The notes under the pieces: model-generated | Seen by the model: the letters and a program-made list of their open reading frames with translations, nothing else | The model's database searches: none | Told to the model about the DNA's origin: nothing | Part shown: positions 1 through 12,077 of the stretch, piece by piece | How the letters are laid out: every line of letters begins with the position of its first letter | How positions within the stretch are numbered: position 1 is the first letter of the stretch | DNA from: Lichina pygmaea | Lineage: Eukaryota > Ascomycota > Lichinomycetes > Lichinales > Lichinaceae | Direction: 5' to 3' | DNA: 64,000 nt | Assembly (NCBI GenBank): GCA_963422465.1 | Contig: OY730175.1 | Location: 124,001-188,000, forward strand | Position numbers and translations under genes: made by a program

Positions 1-1566
1 CGCCAGCTCTCGTCCGTCTTGCGATCCCTGATCATGAGGACGCGTCTCAGGCTGCCTTCACGCGCGCCGAGGTTGGCTCCCGACGTCGTCGATGAGACCT
101 TGGTCCCGGCCTTCTTCGCGGTCGGGATCGCGGCTGGCTGCTCAGAGCAGGAGCTGGACTTGTAGAGCTTCGCCGCACCCTTGGCCAGCAGCTGGGCCGT
201 CACCGAGCCCTCGAGGCCGCGGAAGAGAAGAAACTGCGAGGCGGCCCCATCGGGCGAGACGTCACTGTCGCCCGTATTGGTATATAGGTAGGGTTTGGCA
301 TCTGCGGGTACGGCATCTGGAGTGCAGTGAGTACTCTCTCGGCCCAGGTCCCGCCGCGTCGACTCACCGGCTCGATGACTCTGGCAACTGCGGCATTCGT
401 TTCGGCGAGCGTAGTTGGCAAAGGAGCACTAAAGAGAGATGAGCAGGGATTGGGAAGAACTTTGCTTCGTCGGACCTACCACCTGACAGGTCCACTCTTC
501 GTCCAGCCGGCTAGGACGCTCGCGATCGTCTTTCTCGCGGCAGAACGATACACGGACCTTGGTCGCCTGATCGCTCCGAGAACCCTTCCTATTAGTCCCG
601 CCGTTGCCGTAAAGGTAGATGGAAGGGTATGCCCGCTCGAGAAAAGCTGTTGCTGCCTCGACGGAGGCAAAATGCAAGAACCCGAATTGACGAGAGGCCC
701 CTGGCACCAGACTTTCGGTAAATGTTCGTCAGGCTGGCCACGGTCCGAGAGAGCGCCTACCCGTCTGTCGATCTTTGATGACCCTGACATCCTCCAGCCC
801 TTCGACGTGGTATCCTTGGTGCAGTTCTTCCGTGATCTGTGGTCCTTCGATGCGTTGGCCCGTCCGGCCAAACCCTACGCCTTAGCCACAGTATTCCAAC
901 AGCGCACGGTCGCGGACACTTAGGCTGCATGCTGCTGCCCCAAGCGATCGAAAACTGAAAGGTGGAACGGGGTGGTGTCCAACGTCGTTAGAATCCATAT
1001 CGGGCGGTAAGCCCTCCATGATCACGTCCCTGCTTGGCGAGCCTCCATAGTATGGCGACGAGCTCCGGTGTCGAGCCCGGCTCACGCTGCGGCTTTGGCT
1101 TCGGCTTCGGCTGTCGTAGCCGTAAGAGCGGTGGTGGTCTTCTCGGTCCCAGTCTCGGTATCGGCCGCGGCGACCCCTCCCCGACGAAGGAGATCGAGCG
1201 CGTCGTTGAACGTCGCGATCTCGGCTGTGGTTTCGTGCACGGTCCTGATCACGACGGGCATCCCAGTCCCGATAATAGCCTCTGCTGTCATCGTCGCTGC
1301 CAGGACGTCGGCGATCCCGGTAGAGGTCTTCCTCCAGCAAGATAGCGCATTAGCCAAAGCCAAGCCTCCGAGAATCACTCGTCTCAGTCCTGATTACCAT
1401 GAGGCGGAGAATAACGCCTTGGCGACGGTGGGCTTCGACGGTCAAGGTCCGGCTGAGGGCGTCGGCTGTCGCGGTAGGATGCTCTTCCAAAGTCACTCTG
1501 AGCAGTGGGATATCGATGATGATCCCCGGAGGACTCCCGGCCAACTTGCGGCCTGTACGATGACAT
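1..1566 (-). CDS. RBM5/RBM10-like RNA-binding splicing regulator (3' end beyond the window)
   Basis: Predicted nuclear RNA-binding protein acting in pre-mRNA splicing. The start ATG is at 1566 (MSSYRPQV). An Arg/Ser/Asp-rich N-terminus (RDRDVQRRARSPSS, SRSRSQSRSVSRARHRS) spans exons 1 and 2, split by an intron whose donor is near 1398. RRM1 begins with VIMEGLPPDMDSND, continues after an intron with ITEELHQGYHVEGLEDVRVI and after another with ASRQFGFLHFASVEAATAFL. A RanBP2-type zinc finger follows, also split by an intron: EEWTCQ, then CSFANYARRNECRSCQ, giving C-x-C and C-x2-C pairs. A second RRM starts with QFLLFRGLEGSVTAQLLAKG and LRRVLMIRDRKTDESWR, where the window ends. RS region, RRM, RanBP2 finger, RRM is the RBM5/6/10 order. 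The C-terminal OCRE and G-patch parts would lie to the left and are not seen. The family call is firm; the exact exon edges are inferred. Confidence 0.8.
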
Positions 1567-1870
1567 TTTGAACGGACAGGAAAGGTCTGGAGGACGTCTA
1601 ACGTATCTGGCCCGACTGGTAGCTTCAAGTGTGGCTGATCTACGGGTAGGGGCAGGCCCATGATTACTAATCAACGTCAGCTGTACCGTGCCGGAGGCCT
1701 TGCTTATCTAAGCTACCGTACCGTATTTTGTACTTGGTACGAGAAGACTACTCGTACATACTGTACTCCGTACGTACGTAGTACTCTCACTGCTCTCACG
1801 ACATAAACACTGACATTTCGTCGCTATAAAAACCGTCAACAGTCTTACACTACGTATATAGAAAGCCGCC
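1567..1870. promoter_or_regulatory. Shared divergent promoter region
   Basis: About 300 bp separate the divergent RBM5-like and molybdopterin synthase starts. The interval is rich in GTAC/TACGTA motifs (about 1720-1785). A TATA-like stretch (cgctataaaa near 1822) lies about 45 bp upstream of the MoaE-type ATG. No other gene is seen. Confidence 0.5.
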
Positions 1871-2491
1871 ATGGCCGTCGATGACTTGGTCAAGCAGGAG
1901 GGTCCCATTCACGTCTCGTTGACGAACAGCCCGCTGGACATCCTTGGAACCATGGACCGAGTTCGAAGTCCCAAGGCCGGCGCCATCGTGATGTTTGCCG
2001 GGACGACTCGCGACAACTTCAAAGGGAAAGCCGTACAGTCCCTCACATATATATCCTACGCACCACTGGCTCTGAAGACGCTGTTCGCCGTTGCGAAGGA
2101 CTGCCACGAAAGGCACGGGCTGGTCGGGATTGCCATCGTGCACCGGCTGGGTAATGTTCCCATCGGGGAGGATAGCGTCCTCATCTTCGTCAGCGCTCCT
2201 CATCGCCAGGCGGCGTGGACGGCGGGCGAAGAAGCATTGGAGAAGTGCAAGTCCATGGTCGAGATCTGGAAGCGAGAGGAGTTTGTGGACGGCGGCGGCG
2301 TTTGGAGGGCCAACGACAATGCCCTCCAGCTGAATGGACATGGGACTAGGCATCAAAAAGGGGTGCATACAAGTCCGAGTACGTTCCTGAGCACCCACGC
2401 TACCGCAGGAAGTCAGGCCGTCGTCGATGATGACTCGGGTTTGCTCACGAGAAAGAAAGAGAACGGGATCTTCGAACCTCGAACAAGTTGA
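1871..2491 (+). CDS. cnxH: Molybdopterin synthase catalytic (large) subunit, MoaE/MOCS2B family
   Basis: Transfers sulfur from the thiocarboxylated small subunit to precursor Z, making molybdopterin for the molybdenum cofactor used by nitrate reductase and related enzymes; cytosolic. Single-exon ORF of 206 residues whose ATG sits in a strong context (gccgccATGG). MoaE hallmarks are visible: FAGTTRDNF at about 42-50, the ISYAPLALKTL segment at 61-71, HRLGNVPIGEDSV at 91-103, the SAPHR motif at 108-112 and the lysine-containing IWKREEF at 132-138, which matches the catalytic lysine region of the family. Residues after about 155 form a tail with no recognisable homology, longer than in bacterial MoaE. 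The fungal gene name is cnxH by analogy with Aspergillus. The matching small subunit gene is not in this window. Confidence 0.93.
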   Translation: MAVDDLVKQEGPIHVSLTNSPLDILGTMDRVRSPKAGAIVMFAGTTRDNFKGKAVQSLTYISYAPLALKTLFAVAKDCHERHGLVGIAIVHRLGNVPIGEDSVLIFVSAPHRQAAWTAGEEALEKCKSMVEIWKREEFVDGGGVWRANDNALQLNGHGTRHQKGVHTSPSTFLSTHATAGSQAVVDDDSGLLTRKKENGIFEPRTS

Positions 2492-2928
2492 CCGGACGTA
2501 CGGTTCCTCCGTTCATCTCCGCCGCCGTCTTCAGCTACGAGGTCCTGCATCATCTCCGTCGAAGGTATGAAGTCTTGAAAGATGAGCCGTCAGCCCTCCA
2601 TATAAGACGAACCCCTCCGACTTCAACGAACATGAAGGCATGGCGAGAGGACAAGGCCACTAACGTGTTTTCGTCTGTCAGAATTACATTATATCAATTC
2701 TCGTGAGCGCCCACGTGCCTGTGCATCCCACTTATATACCCGTCACGTCATTTCTTCGAGAATGCTTTTCTAAGCCTGCCACATCACAAAAGAAAACATG
2801 AGATGTCATCAACGCTATATCGCTTCAAATGAGCACAAGAAAGGGGAGCAGACAAGAGATGTCCTGCAAGCGACAAGGATATATAAAGAGAGGTGAAAAG
2901 GCGTCGATCAACGCCCCCCGGGTGAGGG
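2492..2928. other. Convergent intergenic region
   Basis: The 3' flanks of the MoaE-type gene and the DUF3433-type gene meet here. AT-richer than the genes. No further coding potential recognised. Confidence 0.5.
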
Positions 2929-5482
2929 TCAGATCCGATCGATGCCCAGATGTTCCTTGTCGTCCATGCCTCGGTAGACGCCAAAGCCGTAACGGGTCGA
3001 CTCGCTCTGGCCGGGAGGGGTGCTGAGCAGTCTCGTGACGAGGTCGGTCTTGCTCGTCGGCTCGCGGAAGATAGGGTCGCGAAGCAGACTGCTCCGGTAC
3101 AGGAACGAGGTGAGCTCGGCGAGGCTGCGCGAGTCGTGGGGTAGGTAGCGTTTCCGCCGGGGCCAGATGACGGCGAACGAGAGACAGTATATGGCGAAGA
3201 AGACGACGAGGGCGATGAAGGCGGGCATGTGGGCGATCATGCGCACCTCGAGGTCGGCGGGAAAGTAGATGGCCCAGAAGACGCCGCCGCCGAGGACGGG
3301 CAGGGTGAGGGAGAGGAGCGCGACGAACGAGATCCACGCGACCTTCCAGTGACCGGCGGCCGCGGCCTTGAGCGAGACCAGGCCGAGCGGGCAGCTGGGA
3401 TAGTCTAGGAGCAGGCTCTGCTCGGCCGAGGCGCCGCCGGGTTCGGCGAGGGCGGCGAAGGGCTGAAGCGCGCAGAAGGCCATGTGCAGGTCCCGCCAGA
3501 AGAGGAACAGCATCGTGCCGATCAAGGACGGCACGAAGCTGTAGAGGAAGCCCGGCGGCGAGAAGCCCATCGCACTCGGCGTCGCGTCCAGCAGCGGGCG
3601 GAACCCCCGGTCGACGCCGCCGTTGACGAAGCTGACCACCAGGAAGGCGACGAGCAAGACGAAGGCGACGATGATGCAGGCGACGACGACCGAGTCGCGC
3701 AGGAACCACGGGATGAAGCGGTACCGGACCAGGGGCGAACGGATCCGGGCCGGCCGATTGCCCTCCCACGTCTGCCGCCGCGGCCGTTGCCCTTCCAGGT
3801 CGATGTCGTCGGATCGGTCCGCCTCGTCCTTCTCGTTGCTGAGCTCCGCTTTCACCCGGCCTCGCTGGACCGAATACCGTCGCGTCGGTGCGCCTTCTTC
3901 CGCGATGGCGTAGAAGATGTGCGATGGCTCCTCGGCCAATTTCCAGTAGCCCAATCGGTTGCTACTGATGGCCAGCCGCTGACGAAGGGACCTTCGCGAT
4001 GCCAGGGTCTCGGTACCCTCGAAAGGGTCGAGTGCGTTCGAATGCTGCAAGAGCACGATCAGATCCGCCAGCGTATCGGCGTCCCACCTCAGTCCGGTCC
4101 GACGTCGGAAGAGGAATGCCGCCACGGTGAGGGCCGCGGTGGCGAAGAGCGCGTACAGCGCGACGAGCAGCCACGCGACCGGCTCGACCGTGACCCATCT
4201 CCACGACGGCCCGTCTGCACCATCGACCAGCCGCACCTGGAAGAGAGAGGCTTGGAGGGGTACGGTGAAGATCGAGAGCCAGAACACGATCATGCAGAGT
4301 CCGATCAGAGGCTGGCCGGCTCGAAAGTAGGACAAGTGAGGGAAGAGAGACGTCTTCTGGCGCAGGTCGAGCAGCGGAGCACGCGACCGAGACTTTACGC
4401 TTCCGGACGCCAACAGGACGAATGGCATGAGCCGCGTCAAGGCCGTCTGGACGCCGAGCACGTACAGCATGATGACGGTCGCCAATATCTGGGGCAAGAA
4501 GCTGAAGACGAAGAAGCGTGGGCCGTCGACTTGGACATAGTCCCATAAGCCGGCCTGTCGGTTTGATCGGACCGAACAGAAGATGAGTGCGGCCATCATC
4601 AGGAAGCATAGCAAAGCCAGGGGAGCGAGGCTGTAGGATCGCAGGACGAGAGGTCGATGGGTGAGATTGGGAAGCCGGGCCGAGTCATCAGGGTGGTCGA
4701 CGGGGATGAACGTTCGGCGATCTACCGGTCCACGTCAGCATCAGAGCGAGGAAAGGTGGTAGCATCGCCAGCAGGTTAAAGGGAAAAGACTTACGGGGTT
4801 GGCGGACTGGCTCCTCGCCCCCTGCGCGCTGCGATCGACCTCGCCGAGGCGGCTGTGGGTCGGCAAAGCCTGGAGGCACGATGCGCTCGACCGGGTAAGA
4901 CGACAAGCTGGACGCGGACGTTGGCCGGCGCGGTTCGACTGGATCGACATCGTTTCGAGTGATCTGATCGATGGCGTACCGAATGTAGGGTGTGTCGTCG
5001 ACGCCAGGCGTCGGTGGGCCGACGTCGCTCGCCGTCGCATTCCGAGACCGGGTTCGTGGGATGGACGGACCCGCCGTCGGCGCCGAGGGGCCGGCTTCGG
5101 CCTTGATCGATCTCGGCGCCATGTTTCGCTCGCGACGAACAGCCACGCCTCTGGGCGGCAAGCTCGCCTCGGACGTCGCATGATCCGGGGCCGGGTCTGG
5201 TGAGCGAGACTGCGACGGGGGAGTGGACCACCGCACGGGCGTCGCTCTGTCGCCGGAGCTGCACAAGGAGGAAGCGTAGTCGGAGGCCGAATGGTAGTCG
5301 TCCGAGGCGGCCACCGACCGCTTCGATACGCCACGAGAGATCTCCGGGCGGCTGCCTATGTCGCCAACATACGCGATCAGAGGGCCGTCACAGGCGCCGT
5401 GGGCGTGGTAGAATTCCATCGTGCGGCGTTCAAGGGCCGACTCACGGGTTACCGACTTCACGGTAGCATCTCCCAAGTTCAT
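2929..5482 (-). CDS. DUF3433-type multi-pass membrane protein
   Basis: Two-exon gene starting at ATG 5482. Exon 1 encodes about 250 mostly disordered Ser/Pro/Arg-rich residues containing DTPYIRYAIDQITR, a motif I associate with fungal DUF3433 proteins, then a membrane segment (FNLLAMLPPFLALMLTW). An intron of about 100 bp (donor near 4731, acceptor near 4635) joins it to 2929-4614. Exon 2 carries roughly eight more hydrophobic helices, for example LALLCFLMMAALIFCS, FLPQILATVIMLYVLGV, CMIVFWLSIFTVPL, VVACIIVAFVLLVAFLVV and FIALVVFFAIYCLSF. The soluble insert has WDADTLADLIVLLQHSN and RLGYWKL, also typical of the family. The layout looks like an internal duplication: membrane block, loop, membrane block. 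Molecular function is unknown for the family; a plasma-membrane or vacuolar location is only inference. Confidence 0.68.
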
Positions 5483-7934
5483 GTCTAAGGGCGATTGCCG
5501 GCATCAATTCCGACGATCGAAGAATGTGGGCGACGGGCGTGGCGGATGCTCATGATGCGCAGAAGACAGCTAAAAGAATAGGGTCTTGGAGTAACCGAGC
5601 AGGCTGCGCAGAGAAAAGGGATGGCTGGAGCACCGTACAGAATGTTGCGTGGCGGGTCGAAGAACTGGAGGTTGGTCCTCGGGCCCGACGATGATGCCCC
5701 CTTTTGCGACGATGACGAGGGTTCGAGCAGCGGATCATAACTAGCTGATCTGAGACCTGTGACGATACTCGTCTGTCCGTATCATTGGTTATGACACATG
5801 CTAGGGAGGAGCTCCAAGATTCCCGACCTTGATGCCCGAGCCAACCCGCCTACGGCCGCCGAAATGGTGCCCGCGCCAAGGTCCTTTGCCAAGCGAGTGT
5901 CAAAAGTAGGGATCTACTTATCGTAAGTGAGTAAGCTATCACGGCTGATTTGCGTGGGACCCTCGCAGAACTTTAGACTTTGTGCTACTTTTCGTATGTC
6001 CCGACCTAGCCCCCGTTTCGTCTACCCTTCGTGCCGATGGCTGGGCAACCGAGTCTTGCTAGTGCAACGAAATTCAAAAGGCTGGAGGAAATTCGAAATT
6101 CGCCTGCGCTCCAACCAATCACAAAGGCTACTGTACATTCAAAAGCCCTGGTCTACAGTACGTACTGTACTCGTATACGTACCGTACGAGCGTATTGTAA
6201 TTCGTTTCGCCAGAAAAAGTAATCTTCGATAGAGAAGACGGCGATCGGCAAATTACAGACGCGTTAGGCGCGAATAGCCGAGGCTGCTTAGACGACATGT
6301 CGTACAAACTGTGCGCAGGGGCGTTCCTCGGCGTATCTAGTCTGAAATTCATCATCCCCTGGTCCGCGAGGAAGCTGGCCCGTCTTCCTCGAGGCCGAAA
6401 GGGTGCTTCCGTCCTCCATGATGGCTTGTTGCAGTCCATTCAATACAGTACCAGTGAAGGGTAGATCCTTCACTGCCTCGATCCGTTCAAGATAGATCAA
6501 TGAGATCTTCGAGACTGCCGTTTCTTCTAGAACCCGTGAATGCAAGCTAGTCGTTCTCGACTAGCCATCTGGTAGACGTTCGACTGGAGGATGATGATGA
6601 TGAGTGCAGACTTGCACATCCAGCAACGAGGAAGCCTCCTAGGCTTCCTCTCTTACACGCTCGTCGGGTTCTCCTTGACAAGTGGAGCCTGCTTGAACTC
6701 GTCGTCTCGCAAGCTATGAGGGCCGCCGCAATGTCACGGTGAGAAGCATCGTTGTGCTTTGCAGATTCAAGTCTTTGCATCCAAGGCATCGCCGGTTCTG
6801 CTCCTGCGTACCGTCTCTCGATGGCTTGTCATTCAACTCGAAGATCCCACTGAAGTATGTGGAGGATGTCCCTGCTTTCACGCCATGGACCTTGCCCCAT
6901 CTGCTGATGGACGGATGCCAGAGGATATGGAGATCAGGACACGCTGGCCGGTGTTCTTCGCGGGCGCCTCCAACCTTGGCCCAAAACGGAGCGAAACAGT
7001 GGATCATCCTGCCATCGGTCCGGGCTTCGAGGATGTTTCCATGTTCACTTTTCTGCTCGTCTTGTTGTTGATCGACCTGGAACGAAGTCGATACTGGATG
7101 CCCGAGGGTCCGGTTTTGTTGGGTTGACGCCGGTACGATGCTGCTATGTCTTGAACCAGCAGTGGCTCGCCCGAGGGGAGCGTTCCGTCATGGCTCGTGT
7201 CTGGCTCGACTTCTGGTGTTGCCTTTACTCGGCACTGCTTCCTGAATCTGCATACTCACATCTGTCAAGATGCTGCTGTGCTTTCTTCCTCTTTCGGACG
7301 CGCACTCCGCCTTGGAGCCCGAGAGAAATGACGTCGGAGTTCGATCGAGGACCATGTCCTGATGGGACAGCCATGAGGCAAGAAAGGCCTTTCTGCCAAG
7401 AGACCTCAAGCTGTGTCGAATGTGTATCGCAGCATCATGGCTGATAGAGCACTGAAGACTGTTAGCGGATGCTGGACACTACGCTCAGACAATTCTGCTC
7501 GGAGTATACGCCCACCAATGGGCTGCAAGCAGGAGACAGAAATGTGCAGATGTAGCTGCACAAAGATGTGCATCTTCAACAACATCCATATGTCACGTTG
7601 CCTCTTGGGAAGCGCGCTAGGACTGCAGACGCTGTCTCTCATACCCCGTGACCTCCCCAATTTGCTGGTGGTTGAGCCGCATCGATCACGACTTTCAAAT
7701 TTCGTTCTTGGGCGCTGTGTTTACTACCCCAGATATCTTGTCCCCATAAGACGCGTGTGCACAGAATTCTCCCTCAACATCTTTCATGCTCTAAGTGATC
7801 CACATTCGCCCTTTAGCTGCTTGTGGAGGCTGTTCACCAGGTGCCCATGCGGCTTGAGCTCCCTTGTTGCTTGTCGATTCGTCTGCGTTCGCTGTGGATG
7901 ACCTCGTGCGCTTCCGTTCACGCGTCGCCGAGAA
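5483..7934. other. Long intergenic region, no gene recognised
   Basis: About 2.4 kb. Contains GTAC-rich stretches (about 6155-6195), a CT/GAT-rich patch near 6585-6605 and several short unrelated ORFs with no family resemblance and no consistent codon bias. The last part is probably promoter and 5' leader of the gene starting at 7935. A long leader with intron(s) is possible. Confidence 0.4.
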
Positions 7935-9708
7935 ATGACATCGCCGGGACCACCACCGCCCGGTGGAGGGGGCCCGTATTCAGGACCATCGTCGCCTGGT
8001 CCTTGGACGGCGAGCCTCTCGGGGCTTGATATGCTAGTGACTGCCGCACTCGGGACTCCGGAACCTGGGCATCAGATGAACATGCCTCACCCAGTCAGCG
8101 AGGATCAGTTTTTAGCCGCACAACCTGCTCAGCCAGTGCAACCAACACCTCTTCCCCAGGAACTGTCGCAGCCAGCCAATGCTGAGATGGCTCCCCAGGC
8201 CGATTTCCAGCCTCCGAGCGAGCTTCCGTTCGAGTATATTCAACAAGCTATAGATGCCGCCGTCGAACGGCACAGGGCTCGTACGGTGAGCCAACAGCAG
8301 AATCATCAGCAAACCCAGGCTCCGCAATCCGCGCCGAACCAACACCTCGGCCATCCTGCACACTATCATGCTGGGAGCCAGATGCCGTGCTTTTCGCCAG
8401 CCTGCATCGGCAATCCAAACGTCGGCTGGATCTTCTCCAACCCGGCACCGGCTCAGCAGGGCCAGCAGGCCGCGGCAGTACCAGCCCCGCCTCAGTCTGC
8501 CCATCAAGGCCAAAATTTCTCGAACGAGCAGACTCAGATGTCTGCTTATGAACCCATGTTCATGCAACCGCCCGGGAACTTCACATATCCGGCCAATCTC
8601 CATCCTGGTGCGTTTGGCGGTCAGCCGCCGCCCACGCCGATGGGGTATCCCATCGGCTCGCCGTTCAATCCAACCGTTCCTATGGCCACGGGGCCGCATA
8701 CCTTGTCAGCTGCAGCATCGTCGACGTCTCCGGTCGCAGCCAATCACGCCTCGGCGTCTACAGCCACCGCATCTCAAGGTCCAATGCCTCCGCCGGCCGC
8801 CTCTACCCGTCGGAAGCCGAGTGCAAGTCGGCCTCCACGGTCTCGTAAGGTGTGTGTGCACGATCAGACCGCCTTCCCAAAGACAGCGTCTAACTCCCAC
8901 CCGTCTGCAGCGCTCTCAGAAGGAGAATGCGCCCAAGTATTCCGAGAGACTGAAGGGTGTGGGTGTGCCGACATCGGCTTTGAGTGCCGATGCTATTGCA
9001 GCCGGCTTAGCCTGGCGCCAAGGGCACGATGTGCAGACGGCGGCTTCATCGGACGCAACGGTTCGGCAAAGGCCGACCCAAGACCCTCTTATGGTCAACG
9101 CTCAGCTTCCCACCACTGCCACCTCCCAGGCTCCTTCACCAGCGCCGACTGAGGTAAATGGCGTCCGCATGACAGTCAACGCTAACCCGGCTCAGTACCG
9201 CGTGACGTCGCGCGTGGCAGACCATATCTCCAGCAGTGGCTTCATCCACGACGCCCGCCGATTGCCACTGTCCGGGACGGCAGCTCCGACTGCACCGATG
9301 GCTCGGCCGCTTCTGCCGACCCATTTTTTTGGGCCGGGTGCTCACATGGCGGCCGTCAGTGCCCCGACCCACGTCAACTATGGCAACCCCTTCGCACCCG
9401 CCGCAGGCGGTTCTCAGTTGAGCGCCGAGCCGCAACTGCCGGCCTACATGAACGGGCCACGACAGGCACCCGTTGCTCCGGCGGCTCCCTTCACGAGTCC
9501 GGCCGGCATCCAGAGCGGGCACGAGACGCCCGGCCGTCGGCAGAGCAGGAGAGCCAGCCAGGGGACGGCGAGCGCGGAGAAGTCGAAACGTACGGCTTCC
9601 GATATGGAGGACGACGGTTCCGATGATTCACAACAATCGCCCTCGGCGAGAGCGGCCAAGCGTCGCAAGTCTGGCTCTGCCAACGGTTCGGCGGGTCGCA
9701 GGACTTGA
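7935..9708 (+). CDS. Pro/Gln/Ala-rich low-complexity protein, probably nuclear
   Basis: Not assigned to a family. Two exons fit exactly: 7935-8849 and 8911-9708, with a 61-bp intron (GTGTGTG to CTGCAG). They give 571 residues, with the join reading SRK/RSQKENAPKYSERLKG. The N-terminal half is rich in Pro, Gln, Ala and Ser (TSPGPPPPGGGGPYSG, SQQQNHQQTQAPQS), like activation domains of transcription regulators. A short ordered stretch, PFEYIQQAIDAAVERHRAR, may be helical. The basic ASTRRKPSASRPPRSRKR around the splice join and AAKRRKSGSANG near the C-terminus look like nuclear localisation signals, and an acidic EDDGSDDS patch precedes the latter. No zinc finger, bZIP or other DNA-binding fold is visible. 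Nuclear location is inference. Confidence 0.7.
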
Positions 9709-10213
9709 TCTCCTGCGACACGACTGGCAGCTTTTTTCTTTGCTTTGATGTTCAGTCTGCTTTTCCTGCTTTTTTCGGATCGATGCGGTCTGCTTTGCTT
9801 GCTAACATGCCCAAAAGGGGTAAAACCACAAAAAAAAGGATGAAAAGATCAAAAAGCCCAAAAAAATAGAAAGAGAAAAGGAGAAACGAGGGCTCACCGA
9901 CGTGGCGGCGGCAGCAGCAAAGACAACCATGTCTGCTGTCGCGGCGTTCTTTACGACAATGGCAGTCATTTCTTGAGAGCGACGCTGCTCCCGATGACCC
10001 TGCTCTTTACAGCTGCTGTATGTCTGGCTCTAACAAAGCCGACATGGGCACGTGTGTATTTCATTCCGTGAAGCAAAGATGGTGCCAATCATCTTTTCGT
10101 TGTCGGCGGATGCTTACCTGGCGTCTCGAGCCGGATCCAGCGTCCTCACTGCGAAGACACTCTTCCATCTTCATCATCATCATCATCATCTTTCCATGGA
10201 CGAGACCGTACAT
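9709..10213. other. 3' flank with A/T-rich runs
   Basis: T-rich, then A-rich runs (9730-9880) consistent with the 3' UTR and polyadenylation zone of the preceding gene. A CAT trinucleotide run lies at about 10170-10195. No gene recognised except the weak candidate on the minus strand to the right. Confidence 0.4.
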
Positions 10214-10567
10214 GGACCGGTTCATGTCGGAACGGCCGTTGGTCTCTGCAGCCCGGAATCTGGATCGCTGTCCTTGGATAGACCCTACATGGACAAGTTC
10301 GTCTCCACGCGGCCAGGCCATCCTCACCGTCGCAGCCTTTGCAGCTCCTTGCACGAACCAACCCAGCAGACCCGTCCGCAGGCCGAGGACAAGGACAACG
10401 GCGGCCAACTGGCGAAGCGGATACTTGACGAAAGGGCCTTTCTTCAGCTCGGCACGGTCCTTGGCGCCGAGCGTGTTGGATGTAATGCATTGGATTGGAT
10501 TCTGATGGGGGGAAACACCGGGGCTGTTGAGAGGTGGAACCAAGGCTTTTCCTTCGAGTCGTGCCAC
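10214..10567 (-). CDS. Possible small single-pass membrane protein (weak candidate)
   Basis: On the minus strand an open frame reads NTLGAKDRAELKKGPF, then KYPLRQLAAVVLVLGLRTGL and LGWFVQGAAKAATVRMAWPR. This is a charged N-terminus, one clear hydrophobic helix and a charged tail, as in small organelle or ER membrane proteins. There is no in-frame ATG in this segment, so the start would lie in an upstream exon (around 10735-10750, ATGAGAGTGTTTG then a GTAATTAG donor). The intron would contain the poly-C run at 10626-10649. Downstream, GTAGGG near 10286 could be a donor. I do not recognise the family; both ends are guesses. Confidence 0.3.
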
Positions 10568-10625
10568 CCTGGTCTCGTCCTCATCATCTCACACCAACTC
10601 CAGCTGCTTCTAACCCCTCTCCTGT

Positions 10626-10649
10626 CCCCCCCCCCCCCCCCCCCCCCCC
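10626..10649. repeat. Poly-C homopolymer run
   Basis: About 24 consecutive C on the plus strand, followed by a pyrimidine-rich tract to about 10675. Sequencing length is probably unreliable here. Confidence 0.85.
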
Positions 10650-10929
10650 TCCCTCTCTCTTCCCCTTTTCCCCTCGGCCCTCACCACCCTCGGCTCCTAG
10701 CCCTACCAATCCCACTCGAAAACCGACTAATTACCAAACACTCTCATCCTCCCCGAGGCCGATGTCAAGTGAGTCCTCTGTAAACGGTAGCAGTACCAAC
10801 GTACTGCTACGTGCCAGGTAAAGATGTGGGCCCGTCGAAGTGAGTTATGACTGGGGCCGTCGGCGTAGAGGGGTAGAGATGCAATCCTAGACACAAAAGC
10901 AAAAGTGACCCCACCACAGGTAATGGAGT

Positions 10930-11220
10930 GTCCAGATGGAGTGGCGGTGTTGGTGGCGAGCTGTGTATATGCAGTAGCAGGGAGCAAGTGGCAGAAAGTA
11001 GTGCGGGGAAGCAGTGGCAGAGAGTAGTGGGTATAGAGTAGTGCAGGGGGTAATACAGGGAGTAGCGTAGAGAGTAGTGCAGAGAGAAGTGTAGAGTAGT
11101 GTAGAGAGAAGTGTAGGGAGCAGTGGCAGAAAGTAGTGGCAGGAAGCACTGGCAGAAATCAGTGCAGGAAGCACCGGCAGGGAGCAGGGAGCAGTGTAGT
11201 AAGCAGTGTAGGAAGTATGC
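10930..11220. repeat. Degenerate GTAG/AGTAGTG minisatellite
   Basis: Imperfect tandem repeats built on agtagtgcagagag- and agcagtggcagaaag-like units, about 15-20 bp each, spread over nearly 300 bp. It creates long spurious ORFs on both strands. A neighbouring gagagaga tract is at 11327-11342 and a ctcttctctc tract at 11475-11515. Confidence 0.8.
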
Positions 11221-12077
11221 ATGTAGTGTGCAGACTACCCAGGCGTCAAGTCCTCATCTGATTGTCTTGACAGTAAGGAAGTATGTACTACTGTCATCTC
11301 AGCACCTTCTGTCCCTTGTCATCTTGGAGAGAGAGAGAGAGACTCGAGAACAAAAAAGGCCTTTCACACAGGCAGTCTTGGTGCTCCGTCTACTCAGTCC
11401 ATTGCTCAAGATCCCAAAAAGAACACGTGCACACATCTTTCATTCATATGCCTCTTCGGTCTCTTCTCTTCCTATACCTGCTTCTCTTCTCTCTTCTCTC
11501 TTCTCTCTCTTCTCCCCCCCTCACCTCTTCCAAGAACAACAACTGTTTTGCAATGCAAACATCAATATTCGGAGAAGAAGAGAAGAAGAACTTTTATTCA
11601 CAGCTCACTGATGTGTGGAGCACTAGAAACAGACCCAAGATAAGGATGTCATGAACAGAGATGTGTGACATGCAGTAAAGACGCTAGGGTGGAATCACCG
11701 ACGCGAAAAGGACGGACGGGATAGGAGAGGATGCCATGTTCAACGAAAAAGGTTGGGTGAAAGACGGATTCTGTTGTTCATCAAAAAGGGCCGGGACCGA
11801 AAAGGTGAATATGCAGGAGCGTAAAAGTATTCGAGGGGGGAATGGGGCCGAGGACGGCCGACAAGCTCGACGTCATTCCGACCGGTAGCGCCATGCAAGA
11901 AGGAACAAAGATCAATCATGAGGACAGGAAGCGCGAGATTCTAACGCAATCAAAAGACATGGCATCACCAAAAGGCCCCTGTGCCGGCCATCAAGGGTGT
12001 ACTCTTTACTTGCACGTCGACGACGATGCGGCCACACCGACAGGACTCGGCTGACAGGACTCGGCTGCGTCCGACGA
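11221..12077. other. Intergenic region, no gene recognised
   Basis: Mixed low-complexity sequence, including a pyrimidine-rich tract. The part nearest 12077 is the 3' flank of the gene on the minus strand. Confidence 0.4.

Noticed and set aside
3484-4548. Long plus-strand frame rich in Arg, Glu and Asp
   Set aside because: Shadow of the DUF3433-type gene, whose membrane helices and motifs are on the minus strand.
10930-11220. Minus-strand Leu/Thr-rich frames as a membrane protein
   Set aside because: They come from the GTAG minisatellite read in frame; pure low complexity.
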